A DNA stretch of 22,974 bases. It comes from Intrasporangium_A sp039812505. Lineage in GTDB: Bacteria > Actinomycetota > Actinomycetes > Actinomycetales > Dermatophilaceae. The stretch lies in the NCBI RefSeq assembly GCF_039812505.1, contig NZ_JBDIAQ010000054.1, positions 1 through 22,974 on the forward strand, given 5' to 3'. A model generated the notes under the pieces. It saw only the letters and a program-made list of their open reading frames with translations, had not been told where the DNA came from and did not search any database. The translations under genes and the position numbers were made by a program. Shown here in pieces: positions 7,941 to 14,815 of this stretch (positions are counted from its first letter, which is position 1; the number at the start of each line of letters is the position of its first letter).

Positions 7941-9086
7941 GTGGACACGCTCAGCATCGGCATCGTCGCGACGTCGCGCAAGCCGGACGAGCACCGGCTG
8001 CCGATCCATCCGGCGCACGTGGTGCGGATCGACGCGGACCTGGCGTCCCGAGTCTGGCTGGAGACGGGATACGGCGAGCCGTTCGGGGTCACCGACGCCG
8101 ACCTGGCGCCGCACGTGGCCGGGCTGTGCCCGCGGGCCGAGCTCGCCGCCCGCTGCGACGTCATCATGCTGCCCAAGCCGGTGCCGGCCGACCTGGCCGA
8201 CCTGCGCGACGGGCAGGTCCTGTGGGGCTGGCCGCACTGCGTCCAGGACGCCGAGATCACCCAGCTCGCAATCGACAAGCGGCTGACCCTGATCGCGTTC
8301 GAGGCGATGAACCACTGGAACGCCGACGGGTCCTACGCCCTGCACGTGCTGCACAAGAACAACGAGCTCGCCGGCTATGCCTCGGTGCTGCACGCCCTCA
8401 CGCTGGTCGGCTCGACCGGCCACTACGGCCGGCCCCTGACTGCGGCCGTGCTCGGCTTCGGGTCGACCTCCCGCGGGGCGGTGACCGCCCTCGGCGCCTT
8501 CGGTGCCGCCGAGGTGCACGTGCTGACCCAGCGCGAGCCGATCGCGGTCGCGGCGCCGATCCACTCGGCCACGATGTCCCGCTTCGAGCCGGGCCGGCGG
8601 GACGGCACGGTGGGCGTCGTGGCCCTGCCGGAGGGCGATGCCCCCCTGCCCGAGTACCTCGCCGGTCACGACCTGATCGTCAACTGCGTCCTGCAGGACC
8701 CGAACGACCCGATGATGTTCCTGACCGAGCGCGACCTCCCGCGCCTCGCGCCGGGCACCCTGGTCGTCGACGTCTCGTGCGACGCCGGCATGGGCTTCTC
8801 CTGGGCGCGGCCCACGGGCTTCGACGCGCCGATGCTCACCGTCGGTGACCGGGTGCGCTACTACGCGGTCGACCACAGCCCCTCCTACCTGTGGAACTCC
8901 GCGACGTGGGAGATCAGCCAGGCCCTGCTGCCCTACCTCGGCACGGTGCTCGCCGGCCCCGACGCGTGGGCCGCGGACCCGACGGTCAGCCGCGCCATCG
9001 AGATCCGGGACGGCGTGGTGCGCAACCCCGACATCCTCGAGTTCCAGTCCCGCTCGGCCGAGTACCCGCATCCGGTCACCCGCTAA
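7941..9086 (+). CDS. N5-(carboxyethyl)ornithine synthase-like dehydrogenase
   Basis: This encodes a 381-residue protein of the alanine dehydrogenase/transhydrogenase fold. It resembles N5-(carboxyethyl)ornithine synthase, an opine-forming NADPH-dependent enzyme that joins pyruvate to ornithine or lysine. Supporting motifs are the N-terminal IGIVATSRKPDEHRLPIHP, GYGEPFGV (44-51), the family-typical LWGWPHCVQDAEIT (94-107), LHKNNELAGYASVLHA (137-152) and a nucleotide-binding LGFGSTSRGA (171-180). Later stretches such as LVVDVSCDAGMGFSWARPT and YAVDHSPSYLWN are also typical. The GTG at 7941 fits the family N-terminus. It is longer than the roughly 313 residues of the lactococcal enzyme because of a C-terminal extension. 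It is a single gene ending 51 bases before a strong hairpin. The exact amino-acid substrate is uncertain. Confidence 0.82.
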   Translation: MDTLSIGIVATSRKPDEHRLPIHPAHVVRIDADLASRVWLETGYGEPFGVTDADLAPHVAGLCPRAELAARCDVIMLPKPVPADLADLRDGQVLWGWPHCVQDAEITQLAIDKRLTLIAFEAMNHWNADGSYALHVLHKNNELAGYASVLHALTLVGSTGHYGRPLTAAVLGFGSTSRGAVTALGAFGAAEVHVLTQREPIAVAAPIHSATMSRFEPGRRDGTVGVVALPEGDAPLPEYLAGHDLIVNCVLQDPNDPMMFLTERDLPRLAPGTLVVDVSCDAGMGFSWARPTGFDAPMLTVGDRVRYYAVDHSPSYLWNSATWEISQALLPYLGTVLAGPDAWAADPTVSRAIEIRDGVVRNPDILEFQSRSAEYPHPVTR

Positions 9087-9136
9087 CCCGCGAATCCGAC
9101 TGCGCCACAGCACAACCACGCCAGAGCACGACTGCA

Positions 9137-9168
9137 GGTATGCCGCTCAGCCGGCCGAGCGGCATACC
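9137..9168. terminator. Perfect 12-bp hairpin with GGTATGCC arms
   Basis: GGTATGCCGCTC (9137-9148) pairs perfectly with GAGCGGCATACC (9157-9168) across the 8-base loop AGCCGGCC. It lies between the convergent ends of the dehydrogenase gene (stop at 9086) and the hydrolase gene (stop at 9194), so it can serve both strands. There is no U-tract, which is common for actinobacterial terminators. Confidence 0.8.
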
Positions 9169-9193
9169 CGCGGTCGGGTGGGTGACTGGGCGT

Positions 9194-9985
9194 TCAGTCC
9201 CGCGCCAGGAACTCGATCGCGGCCTGCTTGAAGGCGCGCGCCGAGACCGCGTTGACGTGGGTGCGGCCGGGCAGCGTGTGGACCTCGGCCGTCGGGACGA
9301 GCTGCTCGAGCACCGGGAGCGCACCGACCAGCTCGTCCTGCTGACCCCACACGACGAGCACCGGCTGGGGCGGGACCGCGGTGGCCGCGTCGTACGGCTC
9401 CTGCTTGACCGCCTCGACCAGGCGCAGCAGCACATGCGCATCCGAGTCGGGCGCGGCCTGCATCATCGCGACGAGGGCCCCGGTGGAGACGTCCCCGACG
9501 GGCGTGCCGTCGGCGAGGAAGCGCTGCGCGGCGGCGAGGTCGAGCCGGGCGAGCGGGTCGCCGTTGCTCGCGCCGCCCAGCACGAGACGGCGCACGATGT
9601 CCGGGTGGCCGGCCCCGAGCTCCCACGCCAGCCGCGAGCCGAACGAGTAGCCGATGACGTCGAGGCCGCTCGTCGGGTCCCCGGCCGTGATCGGCCGGGC
9701 ACCGGCGTCGGTGGCGATCCGCAGCAGTGCGTGGCGGATCCGGCTCGGCGCGTAGGCGGCGACGTCCTCCGGGGCCGGGCTGGCGCCGTGGCCGGGCAGG
9801 TCGGCGGCGATGACGCGGCGGCCGGCGGCGAGCAGGGCGGTGAACCACCCGGTCTGCTCCCAGGTGAGCCGGACCGACGAGGCGAAGCCGTGGACCAGCA
9901 GCACGGGCGGCAGCGCGGCCGGGAACTCCGGCTCGGCGACGACGACGTCGAGCCCGACGTCCGTGTGGTGGGTCGGGACGGCCAC
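9194..9985 (-). CDS. Alpha/beta hydrolase, last gene of the 2-oxoacid dehydrogenase operon
   Basis: This encodes a 263-residue alpha/beta-hydrolase-fold protein with a complete triad. The nucleophile is S114 in GYSFGS, the acid D217 in VWGQQDE, and the base H243 in PGRTHVNA. The oxyanion region is LLVHGF (29-34), followed by AADLPGHGAS. The GTG at 9985 lies two bases past the stop of the lipoyl-domain gene, so it belongs to the same operon. In the proteobacterial acetoin dehydrogenase E2 (AcoC), a lipoyl domain is fused to an alpha/beta hydrolase; the two adjacent genes here add up to 372 residues, close to AcoC. It may therefore handle the acyl-lipoyl or acyl-CoA product. An unrelated esterase or thioesterase role is also possible. 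Confidence 0.85.
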   Translation of the reverse strand: MAVPTHHTDVGLDVVVAEPEFPAALPPVLLVHGFASSVRLTWEQTGWFTALLAAGRRVIAADLPGHGASPAPEDVAAYAPSRIRHALLRIATDAGARPITAGDPTSGLDVIGYSFGSRLAWELGAGHPDIVRRLVLGGASNGDPLARLDLAAAQRFLADGTPVGDVSTGALVAMMQAAPDSDAHVLLRLVEAVKQEPYDAATAVPPQPVLVVWGQQDELVGALPVLEQLVPTAEVHTLPGRTHVNAVSARAFKQAAIEFLARD

Positions 9986-9986
9986 C

Positions 9987-10316
9987 TCAGTCGTCGTCCA
10001 GGTTGGCGCTCAGGCGCACCCGCCGCTTGGGCGGACCCTCGGCCGGGACGGTCCCGACGATGCCGGCGGTGTCGTCGGCCACCTCAAAGACGATCAGCGG
10101 GTCGCCGACCTTGACGACCTCGCCGGGGGCGCCGTACGTCTTCTTGACGACGCCGGCCTGCGGCGAGGGCAGCTCGAGCGTCGACTTGGTCGTCTCGACC
10201 TCGACCATCGGCTGGTTGCGCTCGACCTGGTCGCCCTCGGCGACCAGCCAGTCGAGGACGGTCGCCTCGATCAGGCCCTCGCCGAGGTCGGGCAGTGGGA
10301 AGGACAGCTCAGCCAC
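9987..10316 (-). CDS. Stand-alone lipoyl-domain protein (E2-like carrier)
   Basis: This encodes a 109-residue protein that is essentially one lipoyl domain of a 2-oxoacid dehydrogenase E2. It opens with SFPLPDLGEGLIEATVLDW and has VEVETTKSTLELPSP, where K44 is the predicted lipoylation site, then GEVVKVGDPLIVFEV. After residue 80 there is only a short basic linker and an acidic LDDD end. The peripheral subunit-binding domain and the CoA acyltransferase domain of a normal E2 (over 400 residues) are absent. The stop is genuine, and the next gene begins two bases later with a different domain, so this is not simply a frameshift of a standard E2. The GTG at 10316 overlaps the E1-beta end by 8 bases, with GGAG upstream. 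It presumably receives the acyl group from E1. Confidence 0.88.
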   Translation of the reverse strand: MAELSFPLPDLGEGLIEATVLDWLVAEGDQVERNQPMVEVETTKSTLELPSPQAGVVKKTYGAPGEVVKVGDPLIVFEVADDTAGIVGTVPAEGPPKRRVRLSANLDDD

Positions 10317-11424
10317 GCTGGTACTCCAATACTCGCTGGATGCCGAACAGGATGCGGTCGACGCTCGGGACGTACTCGTCCTCCAGCTCACCGGAGGGGT
10401 AGGGCACGTCGAAGCCGGTGACCCGCTCGACCGGGGCCTTGAGGGTGGCGAAGCAGCGCTCGGTGACGAGCTGGGCGACCTCGGCGCCCAGGCCGGCCGT
10501 GAGCGGGGCCTCGTGCACGACGACGGCCCGGCGGGTCCTGGCGACCGACGCGGCGAGGGCGTCCGCGTCGATCGGCTTGAGCCAGCGCAGGTCGAGCACC
10601 TCGATGTCGACGCCGTCCTCGGCGGCCAGCTCGGCAACCTGCAGGCAGCGGGCCACCATCGCGCCCCACGCCACGAGCGTCAGGTGGCGACCCGCGCGGG
10701 CGACCCTGGCTCCCCACGGGGTTGCGGTGCTCTCGGAGCCGGGCGCGGCGGCGGCGTCGGCCTCGGTGACGACCGGGCCCTTCTGCCAGTAGCGCGACTT
10801 CGGCTCCATGAAGATGACCGGGTCGTTCATCCGCACGGCGGTCTTCAGCAGCGTGTAGGCCTGCTGCGGGTCGGCCGGGGAGACCACCTTCAGGCCCGGG
10901 ACGTGGGCGAAGACGGCCTCGAGGCTCTCGCCGTGCATCTCGGGTGCCCGGATGCCGCCGAAGCTCGGCACGCGCAGCGTCACCGGCATCGGGAGTGCGC
11001 CGCGCGAGCGGTAGTGCATGCGGCCCAGCTGGGTCACGATCTGGTTCATCGCCGGGTAGCTGAAGCCGTCGAACTGGACCTCGGGGACCGGGCGGAAGCC
11101 GGCCATCGCGAGCCCGATCGACATCCCCAGGATGCCCGACTCGGCCAGCGGGGTGTCGAAGACCCGGTCGGAGCCGCGGGCGGCGGCCAGGCCGTTGGTG
11201 ACCCGGAACACGCCGCCCAGGGTGCCGACGTCCTCGCCGAGCACCAGCACGTCGTCGTCCTCGGCGAGCAGCTCGTCCAGGGCGAGGTTCAGGGCTCCCT
11301 GCAGCGAGAGGGTGCGCGGCTCGGGGCGTGCCGGGGCCGCCGTGGCGGTCGGGTGCGTCATGGTCTGGTCGGTCTCGATCCCGGTCCGGGTGGTCGCGGT
11401 CTGGTGGGTCATCGTCTCAGGCAT
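10309..11424 (-). CDS. 2-oxoacid dehydrogenase E1 component, beta subunit
   Basis: This encodes a 371-residue transketolase-like beta subunit that, with E1-alpha, forms the thiamine-diphosphate decarboxylase of a branched-chain 2-oxoacid or pyruvate dehydrogenase. Core motifs are LVLGEDVGTLGGVF (E64 is the conserved cofactor-activating glutamate), FDTPLAESGILGMSIGLA, FDGFSYPAMNQIV, then HVPGLKVVSPADPQQAY and the C-terminal LRWLKPID. The ATG at 11424 is preceded by GAGGAG seven bases away and overlaps the E1-alpha stop. The first 37 residues are low-complexity and contain a duplicated MTHxTAT (residues 5-11 and 22-28), so MTHP at 11361 is an alternative start. BCKDH and PDH types cannot be separated with confidence here. 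Confidence 0.93.
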   Translation of the reverse strand: MPETMTHQTATTRTGIETDQTMTHPTATAAPARPEPRTLSLQGALNLALDELLAEDDDVLVLGEDVGTLGGVFRVTNGLAAARGSDRVFDTPLAESGILGMSIGLAMAGFRPVPEVQFDGFSYPAMNQIVTQLGRMHYRSRGALPMPVTLRVPSFGGIRAPEMHGESLEAVFAHVPGLKVVSPADPQQAYTLLKTAVRMNDPVIFMEPKSRYWQKGPVVTEADAAAAPGSESTATPWGARVARAGRHLTLVAWGAMVARCLQVAELAAEDGVDIEVLDLRWLKPIDADALAASVARTRRAVVVHEAPLTAGLGAEVAQLVTERCFATLKAPVERVTGFDVPYPSGELEDEYVPSVDRILFGIQRVLEYQRG

Positions 11425-12538
11425 GCTCGGACTCCTCGCGCCAGGCGGCCTTCTGGCGCATCAGCTGCTCGGTGGGCTCGGCGAAGACGAGGTCGAACAT
11501 CTCGGCGCCGGGCCGTGGGCCGAGCGCGAGCAGGCCCTCCCGGACGGACTCGGCCGCTGCGGCTGCGGCCGCGTCGGCCGCGTCGAGGGTGGCGGTGTCG
11601 GCGACGTGCTCGGCGACAAGCCGCTGACGCAGGCTGACGACCGGGTCGGCGCCGGCGTCGGCCCGCTCCTGCTCGAGGGTGCGGTAGCGGCCCGGGTCGT
11701 CGGAGGTCGAGTGCGGCCCGCGGCGGTAGGTCATCGCCTCGACGATGACCGGGCCGTGACCGGCGCGGGCGCGGGCGACCGCACGACGGGTCGCCGTGAG
11801 CACCGCCGCGGCGTCGTTGCCGTCGACCTGAAGGGCGGGGATGCCGTAGCCCGCGCCGCGGGCCGCGACGCTGCCCCCGGCCACCTGCCGTTCGGTCGGC
11901 ACCGAGATCGCCCAGCCGTTGTTCTGCACGAAGAAGACGACCGGGGCCGCGAACACGCCGGCGAAGTTCATCGCCTCGTGCACGTCACCCTGGCTGGAGG
12001 CGCCGTCGCCGAGGTAGGCGATCGCGACGCCGAGCCCGTCCACCGGTGCACCGGCGCGGGCGGCAGCCCGGGCGCGCAGGGTCTGTCCGTGCGCCCAGCC
12101 CACGGCGTGCAGCACCGAGCCGGCGACGACCGCCTGCAGGGGGGCGACGTGGGTGGCCGCAGCGTCCCACATGCCGCCGTGCCAGGTGGCCAGGTGGCTG
12201 GCCAGGTACTCGACCATGTCGACGCCGGCGGCCCGGGCGGCGCCCATCTCGCGGTAGGTCGGGAAGACGAAGTCACGGGTCAGGTCGAGGGCGAGCACCG
12301 AGCCGACCTGCGCGGCCTCCTGCCCGAGCTCGGGGGCGTAGGCCGGCAGGATGCCCTGGCGCTGCCAGGCGATCGCCGACACGTCGAGCTGCCGGACCGC
12401 CGTCATGAGGCGGTAGAGCTCGAGCAGCTCGGCGTGGGTCACATCAGGGGCGGCGGGCAGGTCGGGCAGCGGCAGCCCTGCCGCCCACCCGGTCGCGTCG
12501 CGGCGGGCAGGGGCCGGGACGGTGGTTGTTGTCTGCAT
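11417..12538 (-). CDS. 2-oxoacid dehydrogenase E1 component, alpha subunit
   Basis: This encodes a 373-residue thiamine-diphosphate-binding alpha subunit. The cofactor motif begins at GDG (177-179, in YLGDGASSQGDVHEAMNF) and ends at the asparagines of FFVQNN (203-208). The upstream region QGILPAYAPELGQEAAQVGS and DFVFPTYREMGA is typical of actinobacterial pyruvate and branched-chain dehydrogenases. The conserved loop YRRGPHSTSDDP is present. I chose the ATG at 12538 because a well-spaced promoter ends six bases before it; an in-frame ATG at 12580 would add 14 residues but would place the promoter inside the gene. It is the first of four tightly coupled genes. No E3 gene is visible nearby, so a shared lipoamide dehydrogenase must be elsewhere. 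Confidence 0.93.
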   Translation of the reverse strand: MQTTTTVPAPARRDATGWAAGLPLPDLPAAPDVTHAELLELYRLMTAVRQLDVSAIAWQRQGILPAYAPELGQEAAQVGSVLALDLTRDFVFPTYREMGAARAAGVDMVEYLASHLATWHGGMWDAAATHVAPLQAVVAGSVLHAVGWAHGQTLRARAAARAGAPVDGLGVAIAYLGDGASSQGDVHEAMNFAGVFAAPVVFFVQNNGWAISVPTERQVAGGSVAARGAGYGIPALQVDGNDAAAVLTATRRAVARARAGHGPVIVEAMTYRRGPHSTSDDPGRYRTLEQERADAGADPVVSLRQRLVAEHVADTATLDAADAAAAAAAESVREGLLALGPRPGAEMFDLVFAEPTEQLMRQKAAWREESEHA

Positions 12539-12573
12539 ATCAGGACGGTAGTTCTGATACACAAACTGTGCAA
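12539..12573 (-). promoter_or_regulatory. Leaderless promoter of the E1-alpha operon
   Basis: On the minus strand, TTGCAC (12573-12568), 17 bases, TACCGT (12550-12545) and CCTGAT lead straight into ATG at 12538. The six-base gap between the -10 box and the ATG puts the transcript start at the start codon, as in actinobacterial leaderless mRNAs. No Shine-Dalgarno precedes this ATG, which agrees. Confidence 0.6.
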
Positions 12574-12579
12574 CAGGCA

Positions 12580-12593
12580 TTCATCAACATGAA
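12580..12593. promoter_or_regulatory. Small inverted repeat upstream of the E1-alpha promoter
   Basis: TTCAT and ATGAA flank CAAC in a locally AT-rich stretch, 7 bases upstream of the -35 box. TGTGCA also recurs on either side (12567-12572 and 12598-12603 region). Position and symmetry suit an activator or repressor site. Branched-chain dehydrogenase operons are often controlled by Lrp/AsnC proteins, but no such regulator gene lies nearby, so this is only a candidate. Confidence 0.35.
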
Positions 12594-12857
12594 CAGTATG
12601 TGCAGTCACCGTCAGGTTGATGACTGATCGCTGCGCAACCTGCCGGGCCCGCGGGCCGGTACGCAAGAACACCATCAGTCGGGATCGGCGCATCCGCTCG
12701 TGCGTCAGGCGCCGACCGGCCGCACTTGTTGTGTCCGCCCGAACAGCCACCGGGGACGATCAGGCGGGGGCGCTCGCCGCGCGGAACCGGTCCCGACCCA
12801 ATACGCTGCGAGCCATTCGCACGGTTCGGGCGATGCCGTGCGGGGAAGGCGGACGCA
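12594..12857. other. Intergenic region between divergent E1-alpha and POT genes
   Basis: I see no gene here on either strand; the small open frames lack protein-like composition and ribosome binding sites. The stretch should hold the promoter of the POT gene on the plus strand, but no good -35/-10 pair is obvious. GAAGGCGG ends about seven bases before the POT ATG at 12858 and is its likely Shine-Dalgarno. Confidence 0.55.
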
Positions 12858-14393
12858 ATGGCCAGGAGCACGGGACCCGGACCGCAGGGACGGGCGGGCG
12901 TGGACCGGCCGGGGGACCGGGCCTTCTTCGGTCATCCGATCGGCCTGTCGACGCTGTTCTTCGTCGAGATGTGGGAGCGCTTCTCCTACTACGGGATGCG
13001 CGCGATCCTGCTGTACTTCCTCGTCGACACGGCCGCCAACGGCGGCCTCGGCCTCGACAAGACGATCGGCGCGGCCGTCGTCACGATCTACGGCGCCTCG
13101 GTCTACCTGCTCTCCGTGGTGGGTGGCTACGCCGCCGACCGGCTCATCGGCGCCCGACGGTCGACCCTCTACGGGGGGATCGTCATCATGGCGGGCCACC
13201 TCAGCCTCGCGGTCCCGGCGACCGTCACCGCATGGTTGGGCATCGCCCTGGTAGCGCTCGGCACCGGGCTGCTGAAGCCGAACATCTCGACGATGGTCGG
13301 CCACCTGTACCACGAGCACGACCGTCGCCGCGACAGCGGGTTCACGGTCTTCTACATGGCGATCAACATCGGAGCCTTCCTCTCCCCGTTGGTCGTCGGG
13401 TTCCTGCGGGCCAACTGGGGCTACCACGCCGGCTTCTCCGCCGCGGCCGTCGGCATGGGCCTGGCGGTCGTCTGGTTCGTCCTGGGCCGGCGGACCCTCA
13501 ACGAGGCACCCGACGAGGTCCCGAACCACCTGACCGACCAGGAGCGCAGGAGGGTGGGGGCCTACGTCGGCCTCATCCTCGTGGTCTTCGTGGTCATCGT
13601 CCTGCTCGCCGGGCTGTGGCGCGAGACGGTCTACGAACAGGTCATCGACGCGATCTCGATCGCCGCCATCACCGTCTCGATCGGCTACTTCGTGATGATG
13701 TTCCGCAGCCCCAAGGTGACGGCGATGGAGCGCTCCCACCTGCTCGCCTACATCCCGTTGTGGGTGGGCTCGCTGGTGTTCTGGATGATCTACGAGCAGG
13801 CGGCCGGCAAGATGGCGCTGTTCGCCTCGGACCGCACCGTGACGCAGGTCGGGGGCACCGCCGTCAACCCGGAGTGGTTCCAGTCCGTGCCGGCGCTCGC
13901 GGTCGTCGTGCTCGCGCCGGTGTTCGGGCTGGTCTGGACCCGGCGGGCCGGACGCTTCCCGTCCACGGCCTCGAAGTTCGCCCTCGGCGTCGCGGTCATC
14001 GGCGTGTCGGCGCTGGTCATGTCCTGGGCCTTCGCGACCTTCCAGGGCAACACCGCGCCGATCTACATCCTCGGCGGCGTCTTCGTCATCCAGACCATCG
14101 GCGAGCTGTGCCTGTCGCCGGTCGGCCTGTCGGCGACCACGCGCCTGGCGCCGGTGGCCTTCGCGAGCCAGGCGATGGCCCTGTGGTTCCTGAGCAGCGC
14201 GGCCGGCCAGTCGGTCGCGGCGCAGGTCATCACCGCGATGCGCGGCATGCCGGACTCGCAGTACTACCTCGTCAACGCCGTCATCGCGCTGGCCGTCGCG
14301 GTGGTCATCTTCGCGATGGTCCCGTGGATCCGGCGGAAGATGGCGACCGCCGAGCTGGGTGCGCCCGACGACGAGGCGGTGGTCGCCCACTGA
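12858..14393 (+). CDS. POT/PTR2-family proton-coupled peptide symporter
   Basis: This encodes a 511-residue major-facilitator transporter of the proton-dependent oligopeptide (POT/PTR2) family, importing di- and tripeptides. The family's proton-coupling motif ExxER is at residues 37-41 in VEMWERFSYYGMRA. The first PTR2 signature region is around GTGLLKPNIS (135-144), and the second is FYMAINIGAF (165-174). About 14 hydrophobic segments are visible, plus the typical EQAAGKMALFA and a C-terminal GELCLSPVGLS. The ATG at 12858 follows a GAAGGCGG sequence and gives a normal N-terminus; the open frame upstream is non-coding. It is a single gene closed by a hairpin at 14411-14448. With the OPT gene, it is the second peptide importer in the window. 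Confidence 0.94.
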   Translation: MARSTGPGPQGRAGVDRPGDRAFFGHPIGLSTLFFVEMWERFSYYGMRAILLYFLVDTAANGGLGLDKTIGAAVVTIYGASVYLLSVVGGYAADRLIGARRSTLYGGIVIMAGHLSLAVPATVTAWLGIALVALGTGLLKPNISTMVGHLYHEHDRRRDSGFTVFYMAINIGAFLSPLVVGFLRANWGYHAGFSAAAVGMGLAVVWFVLGRRTLNEAPDEVPNHLTDQERRRVGAYVGLILVVFVVIVLLAGLWRETVYEQVIDAISIAAITVSIGYFVMMFRSPKVTAMERSHLLAYIPLWVGSLVFWMIYEQAAGKMALFASDRTVTQVGGTAVNPEWFQSVPALAVVVLAPVFGLVWTRRAGRFPSTASKFALGVAVIGVSALVMSWAFATFQGNTAPIYILGGVFVIQTIGELCLSPVGLSATTRLAPVAFASQAMALWFLSSAAGQSVAAQVITAMRGMPDSQYYLVNAVIALAVAVVIFAMVPWIRRKMATAELGAPDDEAVVAH

Positions 14394-14410
14394 GCCGGCG
14401 CGCGGGCTGC

Positions 14411-14448
14411 GCTGAGCGGCATACGATCTCGTGGGTATGCCGTCCAGC
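14411..14448 (+). terminator. GGTATGCC-type hairpin after the POT gene
   Basis: CGGCATAC (14417-14424) pairs with GTATGCCG (14435-14442) across a 10-base loop. The stem extends outward through a G-T pair and one mismatch to GCTG/CAGC. It starts 18 bases after the POT stop. There is no U-tract. It uses the same octamer as the hairpin at 9137-9168. Confidence 0.7.
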
Positions 14449-14517
14449 CGCCTTCCGGCGCAGGCGGGCCCGGGCCCGGGTCCGGGCCGAGAGTCGCAGT
14501 GCCGGATGACGCGAGGG

Positions 14518-14523
14518 TATAGT
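14518..14523 (+). promoter_or_regulatory. Possible -10 box (TATAGT) for the small ORF
   Basis: TATAGT matches the -10 consensus closely and is rare in this GC-rich DNA. A start near 14530 would leave a leader of about 108 bases before the ATG at 14638. No good -35 box lies at the expected distance, so an alternative sigma factor or an activator may be involved. Confidence 0.35.
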
Positions 14524-14637
14524 CAGCAGTGGCGGGCCGTTCGTTCGACGCAATGAGCGTGGTTTTCACACGTTCGTCCGATTCCGTGCCCAACGGGGTG
14601 CTCGGAGAGCAACCGCTACCGGCATCAGGAGGCGACC

Positions 14638-14721
14638 ATGAGCCAGTTCATCACGTGGCTCAGCGAGATCATCGACCGTTACGACATGGCCGACCGCGAC
14701 CCGCTGTTCCACATCGGCTGA
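14638..14721 (+). CDS. Predicted 27-residue small protein, function unknown
   Basis: A short frame encodes 27 residues, including FITWLSEIIDRY and ending in DPLFHIG. A perfect AGGAGG lies six bases before the ATG, and a perfect 13-bp hairpin with a T-rich flank starts 12 bases after the stop, so it has the framing of a complete expressed unit. The first half can form an amphipathic helix (hydrophobic F, I, W, L, I, I with D, E and R on the other face), suggesting membrane or protein contact. I do not recognise the family. It is convergent with the response regulator gene. If that gene is read as sequenced, without a frameshift correction, its tail would overlap this ORF on the other strand. 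Confidence 0.6.
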   Translation: MSQFITWLSEIIDRYDMADRDPLFHIG

Positions 14722-14732
14722 CGACCGTCGCA

Positions 14733-14762
14733 GGCCCCGTCACGAGAGATCGTGACGGGGCC
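14733..14762. terminator. Strong intrinsic terminator, 13-bp perfect stem
   Basis: GGCCCCGTCACGA (14733-14745) pairs perfectly with TCGTGACGGGGCC (14750-14762) over a GAGA loop, followed by TTGTT on the plus strand. It is the most canonical terminator in the window. It ends the small ORF and could also stop transcription of the response regulator arriving from the other side. Confidence 0.9.
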
Positions 14763-14815
14763 TTGTTCCACCAGCCGCGGGCCGGCCCGGCTCGAGCCCG
14801 ACCGGCCTCGACGGG

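Noticed and set aside
9987..10316. The short lipoyl gene as a frameshift-truncated normal E2.
   Set aside because: I found no binding-domain or acyltransferase sequence in any frame downstream; the following bases encode a complete hydrolase from its own start.
12705..14390. Long minus-strand frame opposite the POT transporter.
   Set aside because: It mirrors a well-supported transporter gene and has shadow-like composition; no ribosome site or family match.
14524..14637. A known riboswitch class in the leader of the small ORF.
   Set aside because: I could not match any conserved riboswitch core, and the gene is too short to suggest a ligand.
14679..14815. C-terminal extension of the response regulator as literally sequenced.
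   Set aside because: It breaks the OmpR-family end, crosses a strong terminator and overlaps the small ORF antisense; a one-base frameshift explains it better.
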